From contig NFUV01000001.1 in assembly GCA_002127295.1 (NCBI GenBank), positions 558,001 through 622,000 of the forward strand: a DNA stretch of 64,000 nt, in the 5' to 3' direction. The position numbers were made by a program, and so were the translations under genes. The notes beneath the pieces were generated by a model. The model saw only the letters and a program-made list of their open reading frames with translations, had not been told where the DNA came from and made no database searches. Below are positions 46,287 through 54,361 of this stretch, one piece after another (the stretch's first letter is position 1; each line of letters opens with the position of its first letter). The stretch is from Chitinophagaceae bacterium IBVUCB2 (lineage in GTDB: Bacteria; Bacteroidota; Bacteroidia; Chitinophagales; Chitinophagaceae).

Positions 46287-46529
46287 TAATCAAATAACTT
46301 TTTCATGCACTATCCATACTTCGGCTATGGCTTTGACATGAATAATGTATGGCAAAGATAACTGTTTTATGAAGGCGGTTAAAGTGTGTTAGTTGGAATA
46401 ATGTGGCATAATCGGAACGGATGACCATGCACATTTGTTGAGGCTTTATTGGGCATCTACTTTTGTTTTCAAATGCTGGTAACACAGCAAAAAATTGAAA
46501 CAAATTATTAACCTAATAAATTTTTTACA

Positions 46530-47285
46530 ATGGCAAGGCAAAAAGGAATTATCAAATTAGATGGTACTATCGGCGGTATTACTTTCTACAAATCTCAGGA
46601 CGGTTATCTGGCAAGAGAAAAAGGCGGTGTATCTGCTGACAAAATTGCCAATGACCCAAATTTTCAAAGGACCAGGGAAAACGGTGAAGAGTTTGGCAGA
46701 GCCGGAAAAGCTGGTAAGCTTTTGCGTAATGCAATCCGTGCAATGTTGCAAAATGCTTCTGACAGCCGGATGGTGAGCCGTCTTACTGCTGAGATGGTTA
46801 AAGTGATTCAGGAAGATGTTACAAATGTCCGTGGCTTGCGAAACGTTATTGACGGCGAAGCTGAATTGTTGGAAGGTTTTGAGTTTAACATCGCTGGTAA
46901 ACTTGGTACTACCATCTATGCACCATTCACTGCAACAATTGACAGGGTGGCCGGTACATTGACTGCAAACATTCCGGCATTTGTGCCTATCAACATGATT
47001 GCAGCTCCGGGTGGTTCTACTCACTTCAAAATTGTTTCTACTGGTGCGGAGATTGATTTTGAAAATGAAACTTTTGTAATGGATGCACAGGCAACTGGTG
47101 TGTTGCCCTGGGATGCTGCTGCAACCGCAGTAATCAACCTTGTAAACGCTGTTACTGCAAACAGTACTCATCCTTTATTCCTTGCATTAGGAATTGAGTT
47201 TTATCAGGAAGTTAACGGACAAATGTATCCGCTGAAAAATGGTGCATACAACGCTTTAGCGTTGGTTAAAGTAAGTGGTCTGTAA
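46530..47285 (+). CDS. Conserved Bacteroidota protein of unknown function, 251 aa
   Basis: ATG at 46530. N-terminus MARQKGIIKLDGTIGGITFY then KSQDGYLAREKGGVSADKI, a basic middle (FGRAGKAGKLLRNAIRAMLQ), and a beta-rich C-terminal half (TATIDRVAGTLTANIPAF, FKIVSTGAEIDFE). It looks like a self-assembling or scaffold-type protein, being basic, lacking a signal peptide and having beta-sandwich-like strands; that is conjecture. A strong terminator follows 30 nt downstream. The 243 bp before it hold only AT-rich sequence and one small hairpin (CCATA/TATGG near 46305). Confidence 0.7.
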   Translation: MARQKGIIKLDGTIGGITFYKSQDGYLAREKGGVSADKIANDPNFQRTRENGEEFGRAGKAGKLLRNAIRAMLQNASDSRMVSRLTAEMVKVIQEDVTNVRGLRNVIDGEAELLEGFEFNIAGKLGTTIYAPFTATIDRVAGTLTANIPAFVPINMIAAPGGSTHFKIVSTGAEIDFENETFVMDAQATGVLPWDAAATAVINLVNAVTANSTHPLFLALGIEFYQEVNGQMYPLKNGAYNALALVKVSGL

Positions 47286-47315
47286 GCATCAATAAATCTG
47301 TTCATTCTTTAGTTA

Positions 47316-47345
47316 AAAAGCCCTGCCATTCCTGGCGGGGCTTTT
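47316..47345 (+). terminator. Terminator of the 251-aa protein gene
   Basis: 13-bp stem with one wobble (47316-47328 with 47333-47345), 4-nt loop, T-rich end. Confidence 0.88.
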
Positions 47346-47355
47346 GATTTTGAAA

Positions 47356-47376
47356 CACTGCCCTAAAAGGGCAGTG
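47356..47376. repeat. Perfect 8-bp hairpin CACTGCCC/GGGCAGTG
   Basis: 47356-47363 pairs with 47369-47376 around a 5-nt TAAAA loop. No T-run; lies just past the terminator at the start of the gene-free stretch 47377-47846. Confidence 0.6.
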
Positions 47377-47846
47377 AACAAAGCCAACGACGGCCTGATG
47401 GAAAACAATGAACGAACCAGCCGCTGGAACCTAAAGCAAAAACCCGGGTGCCACGATACTGATAATGAACTGGCTGCCTGCCGATATGCCTACTGAAAAC
47501 CCAAGAAGGCAAGGAAGGAACAGGTGCAAATAAGGAACTGCTGAATGGGCATACTGAAATGATACGCCTGCTGGTGATGATACGAAGCTGCTTGTGCATA
47601 ATGTATAATTTTTATAAGCTTCTCACCAGCGAAGGCAGATAAAAAAACCAAAAGGAAACGGAATAAAAGATGGCTTTGTGTGCCGGGTCTGTGTTTATGC
47701 CGTAAGCTTTTGGTTTTTTTTGTTGGGTCAGTGCGGTGGGCTGCCGTAGCTATCTTGCTTATAAAAAGAATACTATGCACATACAGCATCATCATAGCAG
47801 GTCGGGAAGTATAAAAAGAAAAGCGGCCATTGCTGACCGACTTTCT
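47377..47846. other. Gene-free stretch with structured repeat (470 bp)
   Basis: No credible gene on either strand: the open frames here are short and low in coding character. Much of it is GC-richer than the backbone and is scattered with GAATGAAC/GAAC-type words shared with the stretch at 49055-49894. It contains the long hairpin at 47641-47720. Confidence 0.6.
47641..47720. repeat. Long hairpin, copy 1 of a conserved-core stem-loop
   Basis: Outer stem 14 bp perfect (47641-47654 with 47707-47720). Inner stem ACGG-A-ATAAA (47658-47667) pairs TTTAT-G-CCGT (47694-47703) with one A/G mismatch. The 26-nt loop core at 47668-47693 (starts GATGGC at 47669, ends GGGTCTGTG) is 20/26 identical to the core at 48293-48318, which has the same mismatch but different outer stems. 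Confidence 0.78.
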
Positions 47847-48197
47847 TTAGTATTCGCTTGGTAACATCAGGCAGCCATCTACCAGCCAAACGGTGGCAAG
47901 GTCATAAGGAAAATCACTGAAAGGAATTTCCTGACTTGTTACTTCGTTGTGGTTGCCGTCTGTTGCAAGAATAGTGAAAACATTATCCTGCACTCTTTTT
48001 AAATCCCACACCTGGAACCTTTCAAGGTTTATATCTCTGTGGCATTGATGGCTAATAATTAAATCAATCAGCCAATAGGCACTGCATCCTTCAGCCAACT
48101 CTTTCACACCATCGGTGTATAGAATCAATGAAGGTTTGTGGCAATAGAAATTTTCTGAACCGTTGTGAGAGCCGAAGTAGTGATTTGCATTTCTCAT
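47847..48197 (-). CDS. DUF6876-like protein, 116 aa
   Basis: ATG 48195-48197. Contains SLILYTDGVKELAEGCSAYW then LIDLIISHQCHRDINLE, FQVWDLKRVQDN and LPSEY end. The YTDGVK-AYWLID pattern is what I associate with DUF6876, small proteins of mobile elements and plasmids; the name is from memory and should be checked. No domain with known activity. Confidence 0.6.
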   Translation of the reverse strand: MRNANHYFGSHNGSENFYCHKPSLILYTDGVKELAEGCSAYWLIDLIISHQCHRDINLERFQVWDLKRVQDNVFTILATDGNHNEVTSQEIPFSDFPYDLATVWLVDGCLMLPSEY

Positions 48198-48269
48198 TGT
48201 AATAAAATTTATTTTTTAAAAGAAAAAAGGAAAAAAAAGAAAGCATTCACATCAGGCGGCGGAGCTGGG

Positions 48270-48341
48270 CTGCAAAGAAGCAACGCAATAAATGATGGCC
48301 TTGTGCGGTGGGTTTGTGTTTATGGCGGAATTTCTTTGCAG
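48270..48341. repeat. Long hairpin, copy 2 of a conserved-core stem-loop
   Basis: Outer stem CTGCAAAGAA/TTCTTTGCAG, 10 bp (48270-48279 with 48332-48341). Inner stem CGC-A-ATAAA (48284-48292) pairs TTTAT-G-GCG (48319-48327), same A/G mismatch as copy 1. Loop core 48293-48318. Lies in the divergent gap between the DUF6876-like gene and the 200-aa gene, upstream of the latter's promoter. Confidence 0.78.
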
Positions 48342-48391
48342 ACCAAAAGCAAGGGGCTGTGCCAGCCGACTAACTTGCTGTACTTTTTTTG

Positions 48392-48399
48392 TATCTTTG
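48392..48399 (+). promoter_or_regulatory. -7 promoter element of the 200-aa gene
   Basis: TATCTTTG, giving a leader of about 45 nt to the ATG at 48452. The leader has an inverted segment ACCACCTG...CTGGT. Confidence 0.55.
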
Positions 48400-48451
48400 T
48401 CACAACAAGTAGAACAGGAGAACCACCTGCCTAAAAACTGGTAAACACATT

Positions 48452-49054
48452 ATGGGAAAACAATTTCCACGGTTCCTTATTAGTAATGCTACAAACACTA
48501 AAACCAAAGGGCCATTTATCATCCACACATTACCCCCTAAGTTTATTTGCAAACCGCTTTTTGATGCTAAGCGAAATCTTATTGATTTGACAGCAATAGA
48601 AATGTTCAATGAAGAAGACAACGCATTAAAGCATGTTAGGGCATACGATGTATTGCCAGAAATGAGAGAGTGGTACAAGTATTCAGGGTTACATCAATCG
48701 GACAATGCGGAAGATAAAATACTCAGTGAAGTTCACAATTTGAAGTTCCTGAGTGATGAGCAATTAACACCTTTTACTGTTGAACAAGTACAGGTAGTAA
48801 TTAGGATAATATTTCCTACGAAGGCAAAGACGATTTATCAGGGGAGTTCAAGCTATGGCTTAAAGCACTTTATGGAACATATCAGTCAAACCATGCTTGG
48901 CAAGGGTCGGGTCAATAAGTATTGTAGTAATGAGACCTTGAAGAAAGCATTTGAAATAGAAGGCTTCAAACATAAAGAAGAAGGACCTAATAGATGCTAT
49001 AATATCTTAGCTTCTGAAATTAACAGAGCCAAAAAACTATTCTGGAATACATAG
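48452..49054 (+). CDS. Hypothetical protein, 200 aa
   Basis: ATG 48452. Mixed helical protein with KGPFIIHTLPPKFICKPLFD, RAYDVLPEMREWYKYSG, SSYGLKHFMEHISQTMLGKG and NKYCSNETLKKAFEIEGF. The last two have the look of a small nucleic-acid-binding helix set with Lys and Tyr; this is not a recognised family. It is followed directly by the 840-bp structured gene-free stretch, so it may be part of the same unit. Confidence 0.6.
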   Translation: MGKQFPRFLISNATNTKTKGPFIIHTLPPKFICKPLFDAKRNLIDLTAIEMFNEEDNALKHVRAYDVLPEMREWYKYSGLHQSDNAEDKILSEVHNLKFLSDEQLTPFTVEQVQVVIRIIFPTKAKTIYQGSSSYGLKHFMEHISQTMLGKGRVNKYCSNETLKKAFEIEGFKHKEEGPNRCYNILASEINRAKKLFWNT

Positions 49055-49894
49055 TGTGTTGGCCTGCCGGTAAAAGCGCCTGCGGCAAAAAAGAAGCTTA
49101 GCTGTGCGGCACACTTGTCCGCACTGTAGCCAGGGTGGCGAGCCGCCATAAGGCACTGGAATGAGGAACGAATGGAAGTGCCTGCGAGCCCCCACGAAGG
49201 GGCTGGCAGTAAAGCAGCAGCCACTTATCGGATAAATGAAAAGTAGCTTAGCCAAGTGGCTGCTGCGGTGCCAGCTCCATAGGAAGCCGCCGGAGTAAAT
49301 TTCCCGAAGGGTACGTAGGCGGCTGAACTATGCAAGTGAACCTTAGCGGTGCTTTGCGAAATGAGGTACGAATGAGCAATTAGCATCCGCAAGGTGAACG
49401 CAGCCGAAGTGGGGCGGCCGGCGAGCAAAATTATGGGCAGCGGGTGGACTGAACGCTACTGAAGTGAATGAATGACGTAGTGAAGCGGAATGAAACCCGG
49501 TGAGTATTGTAGGGTTGGCTTGCGAAAGGCTGGTGCATCCCCATGTGGGTTGGTTTTGTGTCGGGCTTGGGATGGCCAGCATGAAGCAAATGGTTTAGCT
49601 ACGAACGAGGTGGAATGAAGCGGAACGAAGGAAGAAATGAACGAAGTGGCGTGAAGGACACAGTAGCTGCCGTGAGGAATGAACCGGAACTGCAAGCAGC
49701 ATGACAAACCTGCGATAGCAGCCCAAAGGGCATTGCAGGTGCAGCAATACCATAAAAGTGTTATAAACAGCTTTTATTGCTGCTGCTGCAATGGTTTGGC
49801 ATGATTGCTTGCTGACGGTGAATGACGAACACCTTTTTACCGGCGCAGCGTGGGGTCTGTGCAGAGGGTTTTTGAATTGGGCTTATTTAAAACA
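49055..49894. other. Large structured gene-free stretch, possible ncRNA
   Basis: 840 bp without a credible gene, clearly GC-richer than the backbone. Local stems: 49104-49109/49119-49124, 49136-49148, 49151-49157/49177-49183, 49187-49192/49199-49204, 49202-49275 (strong), 49285-49291/49318-49324, 49529-49580, 49741-49783. Ends are complementary: GCCGGTAAAA at 49066-49075 with TTTTACCGGC at 49835-49844. A stem GCGCAG/CTGTGC (49844-49849 with 49858-49863) plus a T-run could end transcription rightwards. Strand and transcription are unproven. Confidence 0.6.
49202..49275. repeat. Strong interrupted hairpin inside the structured stretch
   Basis: Perfect 13-bp stem GCAGCAGCCACTT/AAGTGGCTGCTGC (49214-49226 with 49254-49266), continued outward by a 7-bp stem GCTGGCA/TGCCAGC (49202-49208 with 49269-49275) across an internal loop. 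In total 20 bp. Confidence 0.85.
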
Positions 49895-50617
49895 CTATTT
49901 TATTTTCAATGCAGTATTCAATCTGTCAGCTACATTATCCCAATTAATTATTTGAAGCATTGTATCTACAAAATCGGCTCTTTTATTTTTGTATTTAAGA
50001 TAATAAGCATGTTCCCACACATCTACTACTAACAATGGAACTACTCCCCATTGAGTTAGCTTTTCATGGTTTTCGCATTGCAGAATGGTAAGTTTATCAG
50101 AATAAGGTTGATAGCCCAGAATACCCCAGCCATTACCATCAACATCTTTGGAAGTTTTTGATAAATACATTTTCAGTTTATCGTAACTGCCAAAATCTTT
50201 TTCAATCCGTTTTAGCAATGCTCCGTTCGGGTCAGTTTTTTTATTGGTTAAATTCGTCCAGAAAATAGTATGTAACACATGGGATGAGAAATGATAAGAC
50301 AACTTTTTTGTCCAGTAATCAACAGTCTCCAAATTATTTTCATCCATTGCTTTGCGGATTTTCTGCAAATCAATATTGGCGGCCTTTACAGCTCCGCCAT
50401 GATGAAATGTATGGTGCAGGTAAACAGTTTCTTCATCCATTTGGGGTTCAAGGAAATTTTTATTGTAAGGCAAAGGCAGGTGTTGAAAATTTCCATTAGC
50501 ATCAGTCAGTTTATCCAAACCATTTTCATCATAGTGCTGTGCCAATACAGAATTAGTTGGTAAAATACTCGTAGCTGCTAAGACACCAGATGCTGAAATA
50601 AATTGTTTTCTGTTCAT
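49895..50617 (-). CDS. Exported Fe/Mn superoxide dismutase
   Basis: 240 aa. N-terminal export signal (residues 1-26, with MNRKQFISASGVLAATS and cleavage after VLAQ), which most cytoplasmic SODs lack. Metal ligands in order: His68 in YLHHTFHHGG, His116 in SSHVLHTIFW, Asp199 and His203 in VDVWEHAYYLKY. Dismutates superoxide in the periplasm. Last gene of the leftward efflux operon, 9 nt after the DUF5916 gene; converges on the structured stretch. Confidence 0.92.
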   Translation of the reverse strand: MNRKQFISASGVLAATSILPTNSVLAQHYDENGLDKLTDANGNFQHLPLPYNKNFLEPQMDEETVYLHHTFHHGGAVKAANIDLQKIRKAMDENNLETVDYWTKKLSYHFSSHVLHTIFWTNLTNKKTDPNGALLKRIEKDFGSYDKLKMYLSKTSKDVDGNGWGILGYQPYSDKLTILQCENHEKLTQWGVVPLLVVDVWEHAYYLKYKNKRADFVDTMLQIINWDNVADRLNTALKIK

Positions 50618-50626
50618 ATAATTTTT

Positions 50627-52780
50627 TTAAAAGGTAAATCGCCAAACCAATTTTGCTGCACCGGATGAAATATCAGGCCGGTTGAATTTCAGATTATCCA
50701 ATTTGTTGTATCCCCGGTTATACACTACATATAAATCGGAGCCGATATTAGGAATCCAATGTAATCTAAAGTTACCTAAAAGTAAATCATCTAATGAGTT
50801 CCATTGAACAAACATAGCCAGATTTAATCTTGGATTAACAGCTACGTTAAGATATTGTGCCAGCTCATGTGTAGTAATTGCTCCGCCCGGTAACCTGATA
50901 TCATTATAAATATAATCTGTGCGAAGATTAAAATGCTTGCTTACATTGATACCCATTGATGTTTCCAGTGTGTTAATTTTTCCTGTATAAAAATCTCCCC
51001 AGGCATAATTGGCATCAACCCATATTCTTCTGCCCTTGAAACTGCCTAATTGTATTTCCTTCCTGTGCATCCAGTATTTACCCGAAGGAATAGCGACCGA
51101 GTCCGTTAAATTAAAAGGGTTGTCCAATCGTTCATATTGCTGGTACAAATTAAACTCAAATCTCTCCCCTTTTTTGGTAAAAAAGCCAAGTGGTCTTGAT
51201 TCGTTCAGGAATGATTCTATTTTACCTGTGGTATGTGTCCGGAATAAATCGAAACCCCAGGGACGAAAATACATTTTTCTGATTCCCAGCTTCGTAAACC
51301 ATCTTGGTGTAAACCGGAAAAACCAGCTAAGATTATCAAAATTTCTTCTGTTCAGAAAACCCAATTCGGGATTGAAATTTTCCTGTACCGACGATACAGC
51401 AATAAAATTATCAATCAAATCATTTGGATAATCCGCAAAGAACCGCCAGGAATATGCACCGTCACCACTTTTATTTTTATCAAAGCTCCGGCTTACTTGT
51501 CCGCCTAAAACAATGTTTTTATTTTTTAGAAATTTGGAAGAAGAATATCCGCCGTCAATTCCTGCCACCTGGTTGCTAAGATTGCTGTTGATTTTGGAAG
51601 TTACAATTGCTCCAATATAAGACTGGCTGCCAATATCTCTTTTATAACGAAACACTGAATTATTTGTAGCCGGAACTGTATCTTTTTTCCCGGTTTCGAT
51701 GCTCAGCAGACCAATGTTATTTGAACCTATTTTACCAAATACTCTTGCCCCGGCAATAACTGGAACGGAACTGAAGTTTTCAATACCAATTTTTCTTGTG
51801 TAAAAAAGTTCGTTGCTGTTGCCAAGATAAAATTGGTAGTTCTGATAACCTTCCAGGAAGAATTCTCTTTTTTCTGGATAAAAAAGATTAAACCGTGTCA
51901 GGTTTACGGCAATGCGGTCTGCTTCTACCTGCGCAAAATCTGTATTGGCTGTAAGATTTAATTTTAATGTTGGTGAAAGATTTACATTCAGGTCAGCTCC
52001 AATTTTACCTGTCCAATCTGTTGCTTTTCCATTTCGTTTTTCAAACCCGCCTAATCCAAATGGTTTTAACTCAAATCGTTTGGCATAGCCAATATTTTGC
52101 AGCCCTTTTAAAATACCCGCATTAACGAGGCAATAAATTGAACAATCTCTTGTCCACCCCTGCCATAGTACTTGTTCATTTTTACTACGGATATTTCTTT
52201 CAAAGTTGATGCTCCATGTATGAATTGAATCGTTACGGAATTGAAGGCTGTTGAATGGGATACGGATTTCCGCAAACCATCCTTCATCAGTGATAGTTGT
52301 TCTTGCATCCCATACGCCATTCCAGTCTTTATTCGCACTTTCATTACCAGAGATTAATAAATCTGCTCTTGCTCCATTTGGATTAATAATAAACAAATAT
52401 CCATTGCGGCGGTCGCTAAATGGGGAAAGTGCCACCTGGAAATTGTCATCTTCTTCATAATTATAATCCCGCTGCATATATTTTGCAGCAATGCTATTTT
52501 TCTGATAACACCATACACCAATATACATAGCCAGCTTGTCATATACGACAGCAACTTTTGTAGCTTCAGTGGATGGTTTACCAAAATCAAGCTCCCGTTG
52601 TGTAAAATTATTTATAGGGGGTGCTGATTGCCACATTGGTTCTGTAAGTTTCCCATCGAAAACAGGTGGTTGATTGGCGAAGATGGCCTGAATAGTATCA
52701 AGGCTGCTTAGTTGTGCAAAAACATTCAGGCAAGAAGTAATAAAAACCATATGCAAACAAATTTTTGCAGCAGACTTCAT
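50627..52780 (-). CDS. DUF5916 protein with N-terminal CBM9-like domain
   Basis: 717 aa. Signal peptide (residues 1-22), a CBM9-like beta-sandwich domain (about 30-220; FDGKLTEPMWQSAPPINNF, VYDKLAMYIGVWCYQ, DDNFQVALSPFSDRRNGY) and a C-terminal DUF5916 region (about 230-717) rich in alternating aromatic beta strands ending with a Phe, typical of an outer-membrane beta barrel. Middle gene of the efflux operon (gaps 9-10 nt). The role is unknown; as a barrel it could link to the TolC/RND system. Confidence 0.83.
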   Translation of the reverse strand: MKSAAKICLHMVFITSCLNVFAQLSSLDTIQAIFANQPPVFDGKLTEPMWQSAPPINNFTQRELDFGKPSTEATKVAVVYDKLAMYIGVWCYQKNSIAAKYMQRDYNYEEDDNFQVALSPFSDRRNGYLFIINPNGARADLLISGNESANKDWNGVWDARTTITDEGWFAEIRIPFNSLQFRNDSIHTWSINFERNIRSKNEQVLWQGWTRDCSIYCLVNAGILKGLQNIGYAKRFELKPFGLGGFEKRNGKATDWTGKIGADLNVNLSPTLKLNLTANTDFAQVEADRIAVNLTRFNLFYPEKREFFLEGYQNYQFYLGNSNELFYTRKIGIENFSSVPVIAGARVFGKIGSNNIGLLSIETGKKDTVPATNNSVFRYKRDIGSQSYIGAIVTSKINSNLSNQVAGIDGGYSSSKFLKNKNIVLGGQVSRSFDKNKSGDGAYSWRFFADYPNDLIDNFIAVSSVQENFNPELGFLNRRNFDNLSWFFRFTPRWFTKLGIRKMYFRPWGFDLFRTHTTGKIESFLNESRPLGFFTKKGERFEFNLYQQYERLDNPFNLTDSVAIPSGKYWMHRKEIQLGSFKGRRIWVDANYAWGDFYTGKINTLETSMGINVSKHFNLRTDYIYNDIRLPGGAITTHELAQYLNVAVNPRLNLAMFVQWNSLDDLLLGNFRLHWIPNIGSDLYVVYNRGYNKLDNLKFNRPDISSGAAKLVWRFTF

Positions 52781-52790
52781 ATATTATATA

Positions 52791-53252
52791 TTATTTGTTC
52801 AATAATTCAGGATTCCAGGTGTGTCGTTCCTGCTGCACATATTTAGCCCAGCTATAAAGGGCATCATAAATTTTCATTCCTATTTCCAGCATTTCATGGT
52901 CGGCTTTATAATTGTATGAAAGCCCTGCGGAGATTGCCCATAATCCGGCTGATTGGGTTGCTAAATTAAATTGGTCTGTATCTGCACCCCGGACTATTAC
53001 AGCCAATTGCAATAATGCAGGGTCACTGATATTGTGCTTTTCAATAATAAAATCAAATGTACAGTTATCGCCGTAGTGAGAATATTCAGCACCGGGTATA
53101 TCGTAAGGGATAGCATTTAATTCCGTTGCTTTATTAAACACTTCCTCTTTTGGAACATAAATAAATTCAGCATCGTTATCAACGAAAGTTTTAATTAACC
53201 AGGGGCAGGCAATCCTGTCGATTTTTGGTCGTTCTCTTGTTATCCATTTCAT
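52791..53252 (-). CDS. ChrB-domain protein (chromate resistance)
   Basis: 153 aa, a stand-alone ChrB C-terminal-type domain. KWITRERPKIDRIACPWLIK, then AEYSHYGDNCTFDF (Cys, His), IVRGADTDQF and SAGLWAISAGLSYN. It is highly similar over the first ~140 residues to the N-terminal half of the ChrB-AraC protein at 58957-59826, so the two come from a duplication. In proteobacteria ChrB senses chromate and regulates chrA; no chrA is here. Confidence 0.85.
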   Translation of the reverse strand: MKWITRERPKIDRIACPWLIKTFVDNDAEFIYVPKEEVFNKATELNAIPYDIPGAEYSHYGDNCTFDFIIEKHNISDPALLQLAVIVRGADTDQFNLATQSAGLWAISAGLSYNYKADHEMLEIGMKIYDALYSWAKYVQQERHTWNPELLNK

Positions 53253-53262
53253 ACAATCAGGT

Positions 53263-54348
53263 TTAGTTGGATAATTTCGGTATCACTTTCGTTCCTGCTT
53301 TCAATTCTTCTGTTGGTTTCAATACTATCGTGTCTCCTGTATTTAATTCACCAAATACTTCCACTTTATCTCCCATATTAAAACCGGTTCTTGCATCAAC
53401 CCAATGCGTTGTGTTGCCAGCTATTTTTATAACAAATTTCTTTTCCAGTGTAGTAACAACGGCTGATACCGGAACAACCAATGATTGTGCTGAACGAAGA
53501 AAATGTAATTTCACATCTGCATAGCTCCCCGCTTTTAATTCCCTGTTTGCATTGGGCACTTCAAACTCCCAAACCTCACTCCGGGTTTCTTCATCTATGC
53601 TTCCTGCTTTTCGAATTAATTTTGCCTTGAATTTTTTATCCGGAAAAGAACGGGTAGTCAGCTCACAGGAATTATCTAATAATAAAGCCCCGGTATAAAT
53701 TTCCGGTACCGGTACACTTAGCCGGAGTGTAATATTATCTTCTAATTCAAATAATGGTTTTTCGTTGGCATTGCCAACAAAAGAACCTACTTCAATATTT
53801 CTTTTGGTGATAACACCATTGAATGGTGCAACAATAGCGAGGTAACTGCCTACGAGACGATAAGAAGATGCTGCAAAAACAGAAGCATTGTAATCGGAAC
53901 TATCGGCCATCATCTGGTTTTTGGTTCGTTGTAATTCGCTGGGGGCAATAACACCATCGGTTTGTGAAGCTGTATTAATTCTTTCATAATAATCTTTGCT
54001 GGATTGAAGCCGTGACCTTGCCGCCTTTATTTTTTCGTTAAACTCCTGCACCCTGCTATTGATTTCAGGGGCATCAATTAAAGCCAGCACTTGCCCCTTA
54101 CTAACTTTTGAACCAATATCTACATTTAACTTACGGATGTAGCCCTGTATTTTAGCCCTTATCTGTACGTTTTCATTGGGACCAAGTTCTCCCGGTAATG
54201 AAAGTGTTTTTTTGGCTGAATCCAATGTCAGCACAAATACTTTTACTGAATCAGTTTTTGCTTCTTCTTTTTTAGCAGCAATTTTTTCCTGATTTTGATT
54301 GCATGATGCAAGCGCAATTAAAAGTAATAGTGCTATTGTAATTCTCAT
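53263..54348 (-). CDS. RND efflux membrane-fusion lipoprotein
   Basis: 361 aa from ATG 54346-54348 (the frame extends over the RND stop to 54450 without support). Lipobox LIALASC, a coiled-coil hairpin (about 85-165: KAARSRLQSSKDYYERI), biotinyl-lipoyl halves (IRKLNVDIGSKVSKGQVLAL and SYLAIVAPFNGVITKRN), and C-terminal beta-barrel ending LKAGTKVIP. Links the inner-membrane RND pump to the TolC channel. Gap to the RND gene 13 nt. Confidence 0.92.
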   Translation of the reverse strand: MRITIALLLLIALASCNQNQEKIAAKKEEAKTDSVKVFVLTLDSAKKTLSLPGELGPNENVQIRAKIQGYIRKLNVDIGSKVSKGQVLALIDAPEINSRVQEFNEKIKAARSRLQSSKDYYERINTASQTDGVIAPSELQRTKNQMMADSSDYNASVFAASSYRLVGSYLAIVAPFNGVITKRNIEVGSFVGNANEKPLFELEDNITLRLSVPVPEIYTGALLLDNSCELTTRSFPDKKFKAKLIRKAGSIDEETRSEVWEFEVPNANRELKAGSYADVKLHFLRSAQSLVVPVSAVVTTLEKKFVIKIAGNTTHWVDARTGFNMGDKVEVFGELNTGDTIVLKPTEELKAGTKVIPKLSN

Positions 54349-54361
54349 ATTGCTTATAGGT

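Noticed and set aside
47363-47795. Two minus-strand open frames in the gene-free stretch
   Set aside because: They overlap each other in different frames, run through the hairpin region and have no recognisable domain or ribosome-binding site. I treat them as chance frames in GC-richer DNA.
47641-48341. Integron-type attC sites for the two hairpins
   Set aside because: The GTTRRRY/RYYYAAC core boxes are not found at the stem ends, and no integron integrase is in the window. A folded recombination site is still possible in a different system.
49037-49707. Several minus-strand open frames of about 70-83 codons across the structured stretch
   Set aside because: They overlap in different frames and follow the repeated GAATGAAC-type words; no domain is visible.
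49055-49894. Group II intron or other retroelement
   Set aside because: No reverse transcriptase gene and no domain V-like AGC-bulge hairpin was seen.
49055-49894. Known giant ncRNA families such as GOLLD
   Set aside because: Size and setting are similar, but I could not match a known sequence signature by eye. A covariance-model search is needed, so no family name is given.
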